Shown: in pieces, positions 9,078 to 19,338 of the stretch
Layout of the letters: every line of letters starts with the position of its first letter
Numbering within the stretch: position 1 is the stretch's first letter
NCBI GenBank assembly: GCA_900548265.1
Contig: URKG01000005.1
Span: forward strand, 49,854 to 113,853
Origin: an uncultured Collinsella sp.
GTDB lineage: Bacteria; Actinomycetota; Coriobacteriia; Coriobacteriales; Coriobacteriaceae
Direction of reading: 5' to 3'
DNA length: 64,000 nt
Position numbers and translations under genes: made by a program
The notes under the pieces: generated by a model
Seen by the model: only the letters and a program-made list of their open reading frames with translations
Databases searched by the model: none
Told to the model about the DNA's origin: nothing

Positions 9078-10292
9078 ATGGGCGTCACGCCGCCTCCCTG
9101 GACGGGTCCGGCGGTTGGCCTCATGGACCTTGATGCGTTTTTTGCGAGCGTGGAAATGCTCGATCATCCCGAATGGCGAGGAAAGCCGCTCATCGTGGGC
9201 GGAGACGCCGATTCGCGTGGCGTCGTGTCCACGTGTTCGTATGAGGCGCGTCGCTTTGGCGTGCACTCTGCCATGGCCTCGGCCGAGGCACGGCGCTTGT
9301 GCCCGCAAGCCATTTGGACACACGGGCACTTTGACCGATACCGCGAGGTGAGCGCGCAGGTCATGGCGATTCTCGCCGACGAGACCCCGCGTGTTGAGCG
9401 CGTATCCATCGACGAAGCCTTTATCGATATCACACCGGGTCGCTTTGCGCCCGAAGACCCGCTGCTGGTTGCGCGGCGTATAAGCGACCGCGTGGCAGGG
9501 CTGGGAGTGACCTGTTCCATTGGCGTGGGCTGCAACAAGACGGTCGCAAAGATCGCAAGCGAGCGGGATAAGCCGTTTGGGCTGACCATCGTGCGCCCCG
9601 GAACCGAGCAGCGCTTTTTGGCCGCGCTGCCGGTATCTGCCATGAGCGGCATCGGGCGCTCGGCCGAGGAGCGACTGCGCCGCATGCGCATCTACACCCT
9701 CGGCGAGCTATCACGTGCACCGGAATCCACCTTGGCCTCTATTTTTGGCGTCAACGGCGAACGCATGCGCCAGCGTGCGCTGGGACTCGAAATCTCCGAA
9801 GTCACGAGTCTTGATGAAGAGCGCGAGGTCAAGTCGGTCAGCAATGAACGCACCTTTGCTAAAGATTTGACTGAGCGTGAGGATATTGAGGCGGCGATTG
9901 CGCTGTTGGGAGAGTCAGTGGGACGCCGTCTGCGCCGTCAGGGGCTGACGGGCGCCACGGTGACGCTCAAGCTCAAGTATTCGTATGGAAGCGGTCGCTC
10001 GGCACAGCGCCGGCTGCCTCATCCGACCGACGATGAGAACATCTTCGTGGCGGTTGCACTCGAACTGCTCGACAACATCTGGCAGGATGGCATGCATGTT
10101 CGCTTAGCGGGCATCGGCATGAGCGACTTCGACCACCAAGGCGGCATCCAGACTGACCTGTTCTGCGAGATCGATGACCGCGGAGCCCAATCCAGCGACC
10201 GCCGCGACCTCTCCGTCGCCATCGACGCCGTCCGAGACAAATTCGGCGACACCGCCCTTTCCTTCGGCCGCCAATCCCGCTTCAACGATTAA
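9078..10292 (+). CDS. dinB: DNA polymerase IV (Y-family)
   Basis: Error-prone translesion polymerase. The first catalytic block GLMDLDAFFASVE and the second, SIDEAFIDIT, carry the metal-binding acidic residues. YEARRFGVHSAMAS is also typical. The ATG at 9078 has GAGG five bases upstream and gives 404 residues; an ATG at 9039 would add 13 residues but has no ribosome site. It is the only plus-strand gene in the core segment and faces the rsfS terminator. No clear LexA box was seen upstream. Confidence 0.93.
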   Translation: MGVTPPPWTGPAVGLMDLDAFFASVEMLDHPEWRGKPLIVGGDADSRGVVSTCSYEARRFGVHSAMASAEARRLCPQAIWTHGHFDRYREVSAQVMAILADETPRVERVSIDEAFIDITPGRFAPEDPLLVARRISDRVAGLGVTCSIGVGCNKTVAKIASERDKPFGLTIVRPGTEQRFLAALPVSAMSGIGRSAEERLRRMRIYTLGELSRAPESTLASIFGVNGERMRQRALGLEISEVTSLDEEREVKSVSNERTFAKDLTEREDIEAAIALLGESVGRRLRRQGLTGATVTLKLKYSYGSGRSAQRRLPHPTDDENIFVAVALELLDNIWQDGMHVRLAGIGMSDFDHQGGIQTDLFCEIDDRGAQSSDRRDLSVAIDAVRDKFGDTALSFGRQSRFND

Positions 10293-10304
10293 CCGCCTTT
10301 GGGC

Positions 10305-10347
10305 AAAAAGAAAGCCGGGCAGGTGCGGAAAACCGCACCTGCCCGGC
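10305..10347 (-). terminator. intrinsic terminator of the obg-rsfS unit
   Basis: A perfect 15-base-pair stem (10314-10328 with 10333-10347) and AAAA loop is followed on the minus strand by TTTCTTTTT. It is 42 bases downstream of rsfS and convergent with dinB. On the plus strand the hairpin has no U-tract. Confidence 0.85.
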
Positions 10348-10388
10348 GATATGCGTGAGGGTAGCTAAACCCCGTCTCAAATGAGCTA

Positions 10389-10844
10389 CTAGAGGAGGTT
10401 GAGGGGGAGCTGGGGGGCGTCTCCCCAGAGTTTCTCGAGGCGGTAGAAGTCGCGGGCTTCGGGAGTGAAGACGTGGACGACAACCGAACCATAGTCCATG
10501 AGCATCCAGGTCTTCTGCTCGCGGCCCTCGATGGAGAACGGATGCTCGCCGCAAGCCTCGGCGACCTTCTCCTCGATCTCGTCGACGATAGAATCGACCT
10601 GGCGGTTGTTGGTACCGGTGGCAAGCACAAAATAGTCGCACACATCGGAAAGCTCGGTCAGGTCGAGCACCTGAACGTCCTCGCCCTTCTTGTCGTAGGC
10701 GGCCTGCGCGGCGGCGCGGGCGACATCCTCGGCGGCGACACCGCTCGCAGACAGCGAGGCGGCAGTGCGGTCGGACGTGGCGACGAAGCTCTTGTGCTCC
10801 ACACCTTCAAGAATCTGCTCGTCGGTCATGGTCTCGTCGGCCAT
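10389..10844 (-). CDS. rsfS: ribosome silencing factor RsfS
   Basis: Binds ribosomal protein L14 and blocks subunit joining in poor nutrient conditions. It has 151 residues, with the RsfS core (KKGEDVQVLDLTELSDVCDYF through WMLMDYGSVVVHVFTPEARDFY) in the C-terminal 110 and an extra 35-residue N-terminal stretch. It is last in obg-nadD-yqeK-rsfS, the standard neighbourhood. Confidence 0.94.
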   Translation of the reverse strand: MADETMTDEQILEGVEHKSFVATSDRTAASLSASGVAAEDVARAAAQAAYDKKGEDVQVLDLTELSDVCDYFVLATGTNNRQVDSIVDEIEEKVAEACGEHPFSIEGREQKTWMLMDYGSVVVHVFTPEARDFYRLEKLWGDAPQLPLNLL

Positions 10845-10871
10845 GGAATACCTCTTTCTAGACAGCCCGAG

Positions 10872-11480
10872 CTAGCGCAGCTGGGCGTAATGGTTGTAAA
10901 TCGAAATAGCCGTGGGATAAAGATAGCGCCCGGACTGAATCACATAGACCAAACCCTGCGCAAAACAGGAGAAGAACAACTCGTCGAGCGTCGACTCCCC
11001 CACCATCTTGCGCAGCGCACGTGCATAGTCGCCGTGGCGGTTGGGCTCGATGGCATCGGCCACAAAGACCACCATATCGAGCGGCGTCATATCGCAGGCA
11101 CCCACGGTGTGACGGTCGACAGCCTGAAAGACCGCCGGCGACAGCTCGGGAAAAAGCTGCGGAAGCTCATAGGCGGCAACAGGGCCATGCAAAAGCGGCG
11201 TCGCGGCAGAAGGAGAGCCGGCAATCTTAATGCCGTAATGCAGAGCGCGCGTGACCAGCTCGTCATCGGAAAGCACCTTGTCCCAGTCGTGGATCAAGCC
11301 GGCGGCAGCGGCATCAAAGCGGTCGACGCCGTAGACCTCGGCCAGATGAAGTGCGGTCTCGGCAACACCCAGCGAATGCACATAGCGCCTGCGCTTATCC
11401 TTCATGCGAACATCGAGCAGCTCTTGAATGCGCTTGAGCAGCGCGCGCTCATCGCCCTCAAACTGATCCTCTACCGACAA
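10872..11480 (-). CDS. yqeK: HD-domain diadenosine tetraphosphatase YqeK
   Basis: Symmetrical Ap4A hydrolase of the HD superfamily. Metal ligands are visible as RYVHSLGV, then GLIHDWDK, then LLHGPVAAYE, then RHT and VVFVADAIEP, matching the YqeK pattern. It has 202 residues. The likely TTG start at 11480 lies 12 bases after the nadD stop. The usual nadD neighbour, so the assignment is firm even with the weak start. Confidence 0.9.
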   Translation of the reverse strand: MSVEDQFEGDERALLKRIQELLDVRMKDKRRRYVHSLGVAETALHLAEVYGVDRFDAAAAGLIHDWDKVLSDDELVTRALHYGIKIAGSPSAATPLLHGPVAAYELPQLFPELSPAVFQAVDRHTVGACDMTPLDMVVFVADAIEPNRHGDYARALRKMVGESTLDELFFSCFAQGLVYVIQSGRYLYPTAISIYNHYAQLR

Positions 11481-11492
11481 CGTAGACCCCCA

Positions 11493-12170
11493 TCACTCAA
11501 AATCCTCTTGGCCCAAATCGGCATATAGCCTGCGCTTGCGAATGTAGCCGAGCACGGACTCGCTCGTAAGATAGCGCACGCTCATGCCGCGGGCAACCCG
11601 CTTGCGAATGTTGGTCGAGCTAATCGCCAGCGCCGGAATCTGAATATAGCGCACGTCGAATGGCAACCCCGATTCCTTAATCCGCGCCCGGGCCGTATCG
11701 ATGTCAAAACCGGGACGTGTAGCAGCAATAAAGGTTGCCAGTTCGGCAATCTCATCAGCATTGTGCCAGGTCACAATATCGATAATCGCATCGGCGCCCG
11801 TAATAAAGTAGAGCTTTACCTGCGACGGGTAAAAGTCGCGAAGGGCATGAAGCGTATCGGCCGTGTAGGTTACGCCCGGACGGTCGATCTCGAACCGACT
11901 CGCCAAAAAGGCCGGGTTCGCGGCGGTGGCGAGGACCGTCATAGCATAACGGTCCTCGGCAGGCGTCACCGGCTTGTCAAGCTTAAAGGCGGGAGAGCCC
12001 GCCGGCATAAAGAGCACAGCGTCCAAGTCGAGCGACTCACGCGCCTGCTCGGCGGTCACCAGGTGCCCGTAATGGATGGGATCAAAGGTGCCACCCATAA
12101 TGCCGAGCCTAAACTCCTGCCCGTCCTCTAGAGGAAGCTCGGGCAGACCGATTCCACCGCGCAGCGACAT
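11493..12170 (-). CDS. nadD: nicotinate-nucleotide adenylyltransferase
   Basis: Makes nicotinate adenine dinucleotide from NaMN and ATP in NAD biosynthesis. The nucleotidyltransferase motif GGTFDPIHYGH is at residues 26-36, and the C-terminal AISSTNIRKRVARG box is intact. At 225 residues it carries about 20 extra N-terminal residues before the first strand (RLGIMGGTF). The ATG at 12170 is 3 bases after the obg stop. Confidence 0.95.
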   Translation of the reverse strand: MSLRGGIGLPELPLEDGQEFRLGIMGGTFDPIHYGHLVTAEQARESLDLDAVLFMPAGSPAFKLDKPVTPAEDRYAMTVLATAANPAFLASRFEIDRPGVTYTADTLHALRDFYPSQVKLYFITGADAIIDIVTWHNADEIAELATFIAATRPGFDIDTARARIKESGLPFDVRYIQIPALAISSTNIRKRVARGMSVRYLTSESVLGYIRKRRLYADLGQEDFE

Positions 12171-12173
12171 GGC

Positions 12174-13652
<1,479 letters not shown>

Positions 13653-13656
13653 CTAC

Positions 13657-13699
13657 AAAAAGAGGGAGACCCTTGAATCCTAAAACTCAAGTGCCTCCC
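13657..13699 (-). terminator. terminator or attenuator between rpmA and obgE
   Basis: A 13-base-pair imperfect stem (13664-13676 with 13687-13699, one mismatch and one G-U) is followed on the minus strand by TCTTTTT. It would limit transcription from rplU-rpmA into obgE. Confidence 0.7.
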
Positions 13700-13724
13700 A
13701 CATATGTGCTCTATGAAGGGTGAA

Positions 13725-13982
13725 TTACGCGTTCGCGAGCGGGCGTACGCTGACCCTGTGCTTGATACCCTTGTGGAACTCAACGGTACCGTCGACCAGC
13801 GCGAACAGCGTGTCGTCCTTGCCACGGCCAACATTCTCACCCGGGTGGATGTGCGTGCCGTGCTGACGGACGAGAATCGTGCCCGTGGTTACCGTCTGGC
13901 CGGCATAGCGCTTCGTGCCAAGGCGCTGACCGCGGGAGTCACGGCCATTACGGGAGGAACCGAGTCCTTTTTTGTGTGCCAT
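13725..13982 (-). CDS. rpmA: 50S ribosomal protein L27
   Basis: The protein's N-terminus reaches the peptidyl-transferase centre. It has 85 residues with the classic [15 protein letters not shown] opening and the GTILVRQHG segment. No N-terminal extension needing Prp cleavage (as in Firmicutes) is seen. Second gene after rplU. Confidence 0.97.
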   Translation of the reverse strand: MAHKKGLGSSRNGRDSRGQRLGTKRYAGQTVTTGTILVRQHGTHIHPGENVGRGKDDTLFALVDGTVEFHKGIKHRVSVRPLANA

Positions 13983-14015
13983 TGTGTATACCTACTCTTT
14001 CGTTACGAGTGTAAT

Positions 14016-14390
14016 CTACTCGGCGACGGGAGCCTCGGCAACAGCCTCAGCCTCTGCCTTGACAGCCTTCTTGGCGCGGGAGGTAGCCTGAACCTTCACG
14101 ATCTTCAGCTTGGTGAGCTGCTGACGGTGACCCTTCAGACGACGATAGCGCTTGCGCTTGTGGAACTTGAAGACCAGCTGCTTCTCGCCCTTGAACTGCT
14201 CAACGATCTGAGCGGTAACCTTGGCCTTGGCCAGCTTGTCGGGATCGGTGACGATCTTCTTACCATCGTTGAGGAAGATAACCGGCAGGGTGACCTTGTC
14301 GCCCTCATTGCCCTCGATCTTCTCGACGGTGATGACATCGTCGGTGGCGACCTTGTACTGCTTGCCGCCCGTGTTAACGATTGCGTACAT
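14016..14390 (-). CDS. rplU: 50S ribosomal protein L21
   Basis: Binds 23S rRNA and L20. The start at 14390 gives the family's MYAIVNTGGKQYKV opening and 124 residues; an ATG seven codons upstream is less likely. A C-terminal alanine- and glutamate-rich tail of about 20 residues follows the conserved core. Confidence 0.97.
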   Translation of the reverse strand: MYAIVNTGGKQYKVATDDVITVEKIEGNEGDKVTLPVIFLNDGKKIVTDPDKLAKAKVTAQIVEQFKGEKQLVFKFHKRKRYRRLKGHRQQLTKLKIVKVQATSRAKKAVKAEAEAVAEAPVAE

Positions 14391-14432
14391 GTTTACTTGC
14401 CCTTCATGCATCAGTTAGTGCAACAGCCGAAT

Positions 14433-14461
14433 ATAGTAGCAGGCGAAAATACCCCCGTCAA
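14433..14461 (-). promoter_or_regulatory. predicted rplU-rpmA promoter
   Basis: TTGACG (14456-14461) and TACTAT (14433-14438) are 17 bases apart on the minus strand, close to the vegetative consensus. The -35 box overlaps the stop region of the DUF2344 gene, so the ribosomal genes start their own transcript inside the end of the upstream unit. Confidence 0.7.
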
Positions 14462-15270
14462 CGAGTATGTGGAGCAAATCCACAAGTTCGCACAGGTATG
14501 GGGCTGACGAGTCGGCCCTCGTCGTCCTCGCATGCTTGATTCTGACGCTCGACATCGTAGGAGCAGATGGTCACGAGGTCTTGCATACCGGTGGAAACAA
14601 TAGGTGCATCCACGCCCGGGGTCAAGCCCTGCAACAAAACATCAGCAGCGGAAAGCAAAATTTCCGGACGCATGGAGCCCTCGTTGTCGGCATGGGTGTC
14701 GAGCATGAGCACCAAATGGTCCGGGCGCTCCCCCGCCGTGAGCTCATAGCCCACGAGCGTGTGATCCAAATCCAAGCGCTTGCTCTTTTTTCCGCGCGCG
14801 TAGTCGATGCCATGGTCCGCGCGCAGCGTGTCGATCGCACGACGCACCTCGTCGGCGCTTACGCGCGCCTCGGGATCCAAGTGCAGGTCGATGCGATACG
14901 ACAAGCGCGTGAGCTGCGCCGTCAAGGCCGGCGTGCGCACGTCGATGTACGCTGCCTCGATGGGTGCCAGATCGGCCGGAGACGCCGCAGCCAGGCGCCC
15001 AAACGCCTCGTCGAGCGCCACGAACTCGGTCATAAACAGGTCATACCACTCGCAGGTCGACGACGTACCCACCGGTAGCGCCGAAGAGAAGCCCACGCGC
15101 ATGTGCGGAGAGAAGCCCTGCGTGACGGCATAGGGAAGCCCCGCACGGCGCACGATGCGCTCAATGGTATGGATTACTTCGAGATGGCCCAGATACTTAA
15201 GGCGATCGCGCTTGCCATAGCGAACACGAAGCCTAAAGAGCGAGGGGTTGTCGGTCAGGCGCTCACTCAT
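14458..15270 (-). CDS. radical SAM-linked protein (DUF2344, TIGR03936 type)
   Basis: Function unknown; the family always accompanies, or is fused to, the radical SAM protein encoded just upstream. It has 270 residues, with the family segments LRVRYGKRDRLKYLGHLE and RRAGLPYAVTQGFSPHMRV near the N-terminus. It overlaps the upstream gene by 4 bases (ATGA), implying coupled translation and a complex. The neighbouring rplU is commonly found in the same place in Gram-positives. Confidence 0.88.
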   Translation of the reverse strand: MSERLTDNPSLFRLRVRYGKRDRLKYLGHLEVIHTIERIVRRAGLPYAVTQGFSPHMRVGFSSALPVGTSSTCEWYDLFMTEFVALDEAFGRLAAASPADLAPIEAAYIDVRTPALTAQLTRLSYRIDLHLDPEARVSADEVRRAIDTLRADHGIDYARGKKSKRLDLDHTLVGYELTAGERPDHLVLMLDTHADNEGSMRPEILLSAADVLLQGLTPGVDAPIVSTGMQDLVTICSYDVERQNQACEDDEGRLVSPIPVRTCGFAPHTR

Positions 15271-17144
15271 GCGCGATCACCCATCAATACATTCTTGGCG
15301 TGGAGCGTGGGGCAGATCCCGCAGCCGGTGCACGACGTGCGGGTGCAGTCGGGAGTCGTGACGCCCTCGAGCGAGCGACGGTACTCGCGCTCGAGGAAGC
15401 CGCGCGTGCAGCCGGGGCTCACGTGCTCCCACGGCAGGCGCCAGTCCAACTCGTAGGGCAGGTGCACGAGCTCATTGAGGTCGATGCCGTTTTTGGCAGC
15501 AGCCTCCTTCCAGTTATCGAGCGAGAAATGCTCTACCCAGGCGTCAAAGCGAGAGCCCGAGCGCCAAGCATCGATGATGACGGGCGTCATGTCACGACCG
15601 GCGCGGGACAGCGCGGCCTCGATGAGCGAGGTCTCGGCATCGTGGTAATGAACGCGGACGGCACGGTTGCGAACGCTCGTGACGAGCAGCTTCTGGCGAC
15701 GCTTGACGTCGTCGTAGTCGAGCTGCGGGCACCACTGGAACGGCGTGGCAGCCTTGGGGATAAAGACCGAAACCGAGATCGACACCGAGATCGAGCCGCG
15801 ACGAGCCTTGGGCACCACGGAACGACCGAGCTCCAGCACGTGATCGGCCAGATTGGCGATGGCCACGATGTCCTCGTCGCGCTCGCCGGGAAGGCCCATC
15901 ATAAAGTAGAGCTTCATGCGGTTCCAACCGGCCTCGAAGGCCGCCTTGGCCGCACGGTCCAGGTCCTCCTCGGTCACGTTCTTGTTAATGATGTCGCGCA
16001 TGCGCTGGCTGCCGGCCTCGGGCGCGAACGTCAGGCCGCCCTTCTTTTCGCCAGCAACCGACTCGGCCATATCCACGCCAAACGAATCCAGGCGCTGCGA
16101 CGGAATAGACACGCGAATACCCGTATCCTCCAGGCGACGGTTGAGCCTGCCGAGCACGTCGCGAATGCAGGAGTGGTCGGTCGTGGAAAGCGAGGTCAGC
16201 GACACCTCGTCGTAGCCGGTCTTTTCCAGACCCTGAATCACCGACGAGACGATCTGGTCGGCCGAGCGCTCGCGCACCGGGCGATACGTCATGCCGGCCT
16301 GGCAAAAACGACAGCCGCGGGCGCAGCCGCGCAGAATCTCGATAGACAGGCGGTCGTGGACCAGCTGCGCATAGGGTACGCACGACTGCGACAGCGGATT
16401 CGTGGCGCCGAAATCCTCGACGACACGCTTGTAGACCACGGTCGGCGCATCCTTGCCCTCACGCGGCACGGTGTAGCCATGCGGCGAGCAGGGCTCGTCG
16501 TGACGAACCTCATAGAGCGACGGCACGTAGTTGCCGGCAATGGATGCAAGCTGCTCAACAATCTGCGCGCGCGGGACCCCTTCGTCACGCAGGCGGCGAT
16601 GCAGCTGACAGGTCTCGAGCAGCGATTCCTCGCCCTCGCCGATGAGGATGGCATCGAAGAAAGCCGCGTACGGCTCGGGGTTGTACACCGAGGGGCCGCC
16701 GGCGATGATAATGGGGTCGTCCTCGGTGCGGTCAGCCGCTAACAGCGGAATGCCAGCGAGGTCGAGTGCCTCGAGGAAGTTCGTCACCGCCATCTCGTGC
16801 GGCACATGCAGACCAACGATATCAAACGAAGCGACCGGCGCTGCACCCTCGAGCGAGAGCAGCGGAATGCCCGCCTCGCGCATGGCGTCACCCATATCGG
16901 GCCACGGCACATAGCCACGCTCGCAGGAGATGCCCTCGGCCTGGTTAAGGATGTTGTAGAGGATGGCGATGCCCTGGTTGGGCAGACCGACCTCGTACAC
17001 ATCCGGGTAGATCAGGCAGCAACGGTAGTCGGCATCGGCTTTGGAAAGCGTGCCCCACTCGTGATCGATATAGCGGCTCGGTTTCTCGACCTTGGCGAGC
17101 AGCGGCTCAATTAAATGAAAACAGTCTTGGTATGCAACGCGCAA
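15267..17144 (-). CDS. B12-binding-type radical SAM protein (TIGR03960 family)
   Basis: Radical SAM enzyme of unknown substrate. An N-terminal cobalamin-binding-like region (about residues 1-230, PNQGIAILYNILN) precedes the core. The iron-sulphur motif CARGCRFC fits CxxxCxxC, and the later strand LYFMMGLPGERDED is typical. A cysteine cluster (CTRTSCTGCGICP) at the C-terminus may hold a second cluster. It has 625 residues. Context with rodA/mreB and rplU suggests a housekeeping role, perhaps in RNA modification; that is inference. Confidence 0.88.
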   Translation of the reverse strand: MRVAYQDCFHLIEPLLAKVEKPSRYIDHEWGTLSKADADYRCCLIYPDVYEVGLPNQGIAILYNILNQAEGISCERGYVPWPDMGDAMREAGIPLLSLEGAAPVASFDIVGLHVPHEMAVTNFLEALDLAGIPLLAADRTEDDPIIIAGGPSVYNPEPYAAFFDAILIGEGEESLLETCQLHRRLRDEGVPRAQIVEQLASIAGNYVPSLYEVRHDEPCSPHGYTVPREGKDAPTVVYKRVVEDFGATNPLSQSCVPYAQLVHDRLSIEILRGCARGCRFCQAGMTYRPVRERSADQIVSSVIQGLEKTGYDEVSLTSLSTTDHSCIRDVLGRLNRRLEDTGIRVSIPSQRLDSFGVDMAESVAGEKKGGLTFAPEAGSQRMRDIINKNVTEEDLDRAAKAAFEAGWNRMKLYFMMGLPGERDEDIVAIANLADHVLELGRSVVPKARRGSISVSISVSVFIPKAATPFQWCPQLDYDDVKRRQKLLVTSVRNRAVRVHYHDAETSLIEAALSRAGRDMTPVIIDAWRSGSRFDAWVEHFSLDNWKEAAAKNGIDLNELVHLPYELDWRLPWEHVSPGCTRGFLEREYRRSLEGVTTPDCTRTSCTGCGICPTLHAKNVLMGDRA

Positions 17145-17154
17145 CGGAAAACCC

Positions 17155-18084
17155 CTAAGCTGCGAGATCGGATGCGTCCTGATAGGACGCCATAGGACGG
17201 GTAGCGCCCGCGACCGTGGTCACCAGATCGCGAACGCGGGAGAACGTGGCAGTGACCACCTCGTTGGCACGGCTGTAGTCGACATCGCGCTCGTAGAGCG
17301 AAACGAGCGCACGGCCCATGCCATAGGTGCCCGCGGCAGCAGTGAGCGCCTTGACGGCAAACCCAATATGAGGCGTCTGCTTGACGAGCGCGCGGGTGAC
17401 CGCGCGGATCACAAGACCGCCGGCAAGCACGCCCGCGACCTCGTAGCCGCGCTCAGGCTTAATGCCGCGTCCAAAGACGGCAGCGAGCTCAAAGAGCATG
17501 CCCACCTGCGCCAGCGCCATAACGGGATAATCGGCGCCCGGCAAAAACGCCAGCGCACCGGTCGCCATATTGGTGAGCGCGCACGAGGTGATGATACGAT
17601 TGGCGACCGCGATGCGCATGAAGGCAAAGTTCGCCGCAAAAGCCGTTTCCTTATCGGTGCGATCGAGAATCCAGCGGGCAAGCGTCTCGAGCAGATACGT
17701 CTTATCGGTTGCCGCTACCACGCCGAGCATGGGCGTGGACTCCTCGATAAACGGCACCTCCACAGCAGACTCGGCAAGCACGCACACGGGCGCGCCGGCG
17801 ATCACGAGCTCCTGCACGGCACTCTCCAAGCGGTCGGAACCACACGAGAGCACCAGCACCACATCGGTATCGGTCTTTGGGGCAATTCGCTCCTCCCCCA
17901 GACGCTCGACGCGCACAATACCCGAGGTCGTCTGCGGCACAAAGGCGTCACGCACCGTCTCGGCCAGAAAGCGCGAGGCGGACGAATCCAGATAGACCGA
18001 GACGCGCACCGGCGTATCGGAATCCTTCTTAACGGACGCGCCCATCTTAAAAGCGCGGGTCAGCTTATCTACGGGAATTTTCAT
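17155..18084 (-). CDS. DUF697-type membrane-associated protein
   Basis: Not assignable to a known activity. The N-terminal 130 residues look like a nucleotide-binding-type alpha/beta fold without a clear P-loop. The C-terminal half has the hydrophobic and alanine-rich helices of DUF697 (CALTNMATGALAFLPGADYP, then AQVGMLFELAAVFG). It has 309 residues. Located 18 bases downstream of rodA, so it may be linked to cell-envelope growth. Confidence 0.65.
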   Translation of the reverse strand: MKIPVDKLTRAFKMGASVKKDSDTPVRVSVYLDSSASRFLAETVRDAFVPQTTSGIVRVERLGEERIAPKTDTDVVLVLSCGSDRLESAVQELVIAGAPVCVLAESAVEVPFIEESTPMLGVVAATDKTYLLETLARWILDRTDKETAFAANFAFMRIAVANRIITSCALTNMATGALAFLPGADYPVMALAQVGMLFELAAVFGRGIKPERGYEVAGVLAGGLVIRAVTRALVKQTPHIGFAVKALTAAAGTYGMGRALVSLYERDVDYSRANEVVTATFSRVRDLVTTVAGATRPMASYQDASDLAA

Positions 18085-18102
18085 AGCAAACCCCTCCAGC
18101 GG

Positions 18103-19329
18103 TTACGCGGCGCCCGAACGATGCCGCCATATGGATTGTACGATACCCACCGTCAGCAGCTGAATCATCATCGAAGACGAACCAAAGCTAATAAACGGTA
18201 GCGGAATACCGGTAATCGGCATCATGCCGATGCACATGCCGATGTTTTCGAAGGTCTGGAACGCCCACATGCCGACGATACCTACGCATGATAAGCGTAG
18301 GAACAGAGACTCGCACTTAAAGGCAACGCGGATCGTCGAGAAGATGAGCAGTACATACAAGCACAGCAGCAAAAAGGAGCCGCAGAAGCCAAAGGTCTCG
18401 GACAAAAAGGCGAAGACGAAGTCGGTATGGAACTCGGGTAGGAAGCCGCCGGCCGACTGCGTCGCATGCCCCAGGCCCTTACCAAAGAAACCGCCCGAGC
18501 CGACCGCGATCAACGACTGCTGCAGATTGTACGCATCGTCCGAATCGGCATTATCGGGGTCGATAAAGACCGTCAGACGGTTCATCTGATACTGCTTGAT
18601 GAGCACATCGTGGCCGAGCAACGAATCAAAGACCGAATCGAGCGCCAGGACGAGGGCCACCAAGCCCACGAGCAGGGCCAGGGTCGACAGCACCCATTCG
18701 CGGCGTGCACCGCTCATACAAATGACGATGGCGCCCGAAACCAGCACGACCAGGCCCGAGCCCAGGTCGCCCATGGCAACGACGGCCAAAAACGGAATGG
18801 ACAGCATGCCGCAGAGCTTGACGTAGTCGCGAACGGTATCGATGCGACCGTTATACTGCGAGCCAAGCGTAGCAATAAAGAAGATGGTGATGAGCTTGGC
18901 AAGCTCAACCGGCTGGAATGTCAAGCCGATACCGGGAATCTTGATCCAGCCCGTCATGCCCAGACCGCCCGTATAGGACAGACCCGGAATCTTGGGCGAG
19001 AAAATCACGATCAGGTCAATGACGAGCAACGCCGTCGAGAAATTGGAAATACCGCGCAGGTCGGTACGCCAGACCAGCACCGCCAGCACCGCTCCGATGC
19101 CAATTCCCAGCAGATGGCGTGAGAACGAGGCATCGGCCTTAAACTGCGAAGCCGACCAGATAATGATGGCACCGTAGGCGACAAGCGCCACAGTAGCCAC
19201 GAGCACACCGATATGCACCTTTTGGCGAAACGTGCCGCGCGAGGCCGAAAGTTGCTTGTTGACACGGTCCAGGCTGCTGCGAGAGCCGGTCTTGGTTGAA
19301 CGGAACAGATCCGCCGGAGAAAAATCCAT
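18103..19329 (-). CDS. rodA: RodA, SEDS peptidoglycan polymerase
   Basis: Membrane glycosyltransferase of the elongasome that polymerises lipid II together with the class B PBP encoded just upstream. It has 408 residues with about ten hydrophobic segments after a basic 45-residue N-terminal tail. Family signatures include FQPVELAKL and the C-terminal GIPLPFISFGSSSM. ATG at 19329 has AGGAGG upstream. Confidence 0.94.
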   Translation of the reverse strand: MDFSPADLFRSTKTGSRSSLDRVNKQLSASRGTFRQKVHIGVLVATVALVAYGAIIIWSASQFKADASFSRHLLGIGIGAVLAVLVWRTDLRGISNFSTALLVIDLIVIFSPKIPGLSYTGGLGMTGWIKIPGIGLTFQPVELAKLITIFFIATLGSQYNGRIDTVRDYVKLCGMLSIPFLAVVAMGDLGSGLVVLVSGAIVICMSGARREWVLSTLALLVGLVALVLALDSVFDSLLGHDVLIKQYQMNRLTVFIDPDNADSDDAYNLQQSLIAVGSGGFFGKGLGHATQSAGGFLPEFHTDFVFAFLSETFGFCGSFLLLCLYVLLIFSTIRVAFKCESLFLRLSCVGIVGMWAFQTFENIGMCIGMMPITGIPLPFISFGSSSMMIQLLTVGIVQSIWRHRSGAA

Positions 19330-19338
19330 CGCAACCTC

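Noticed and set aside
15300..16742. 480-residue plus-strand frame opposite the radical SAM gene
   Set aside because: Mirrors codon periodicity of the real gene; composition is typical of a shadow.
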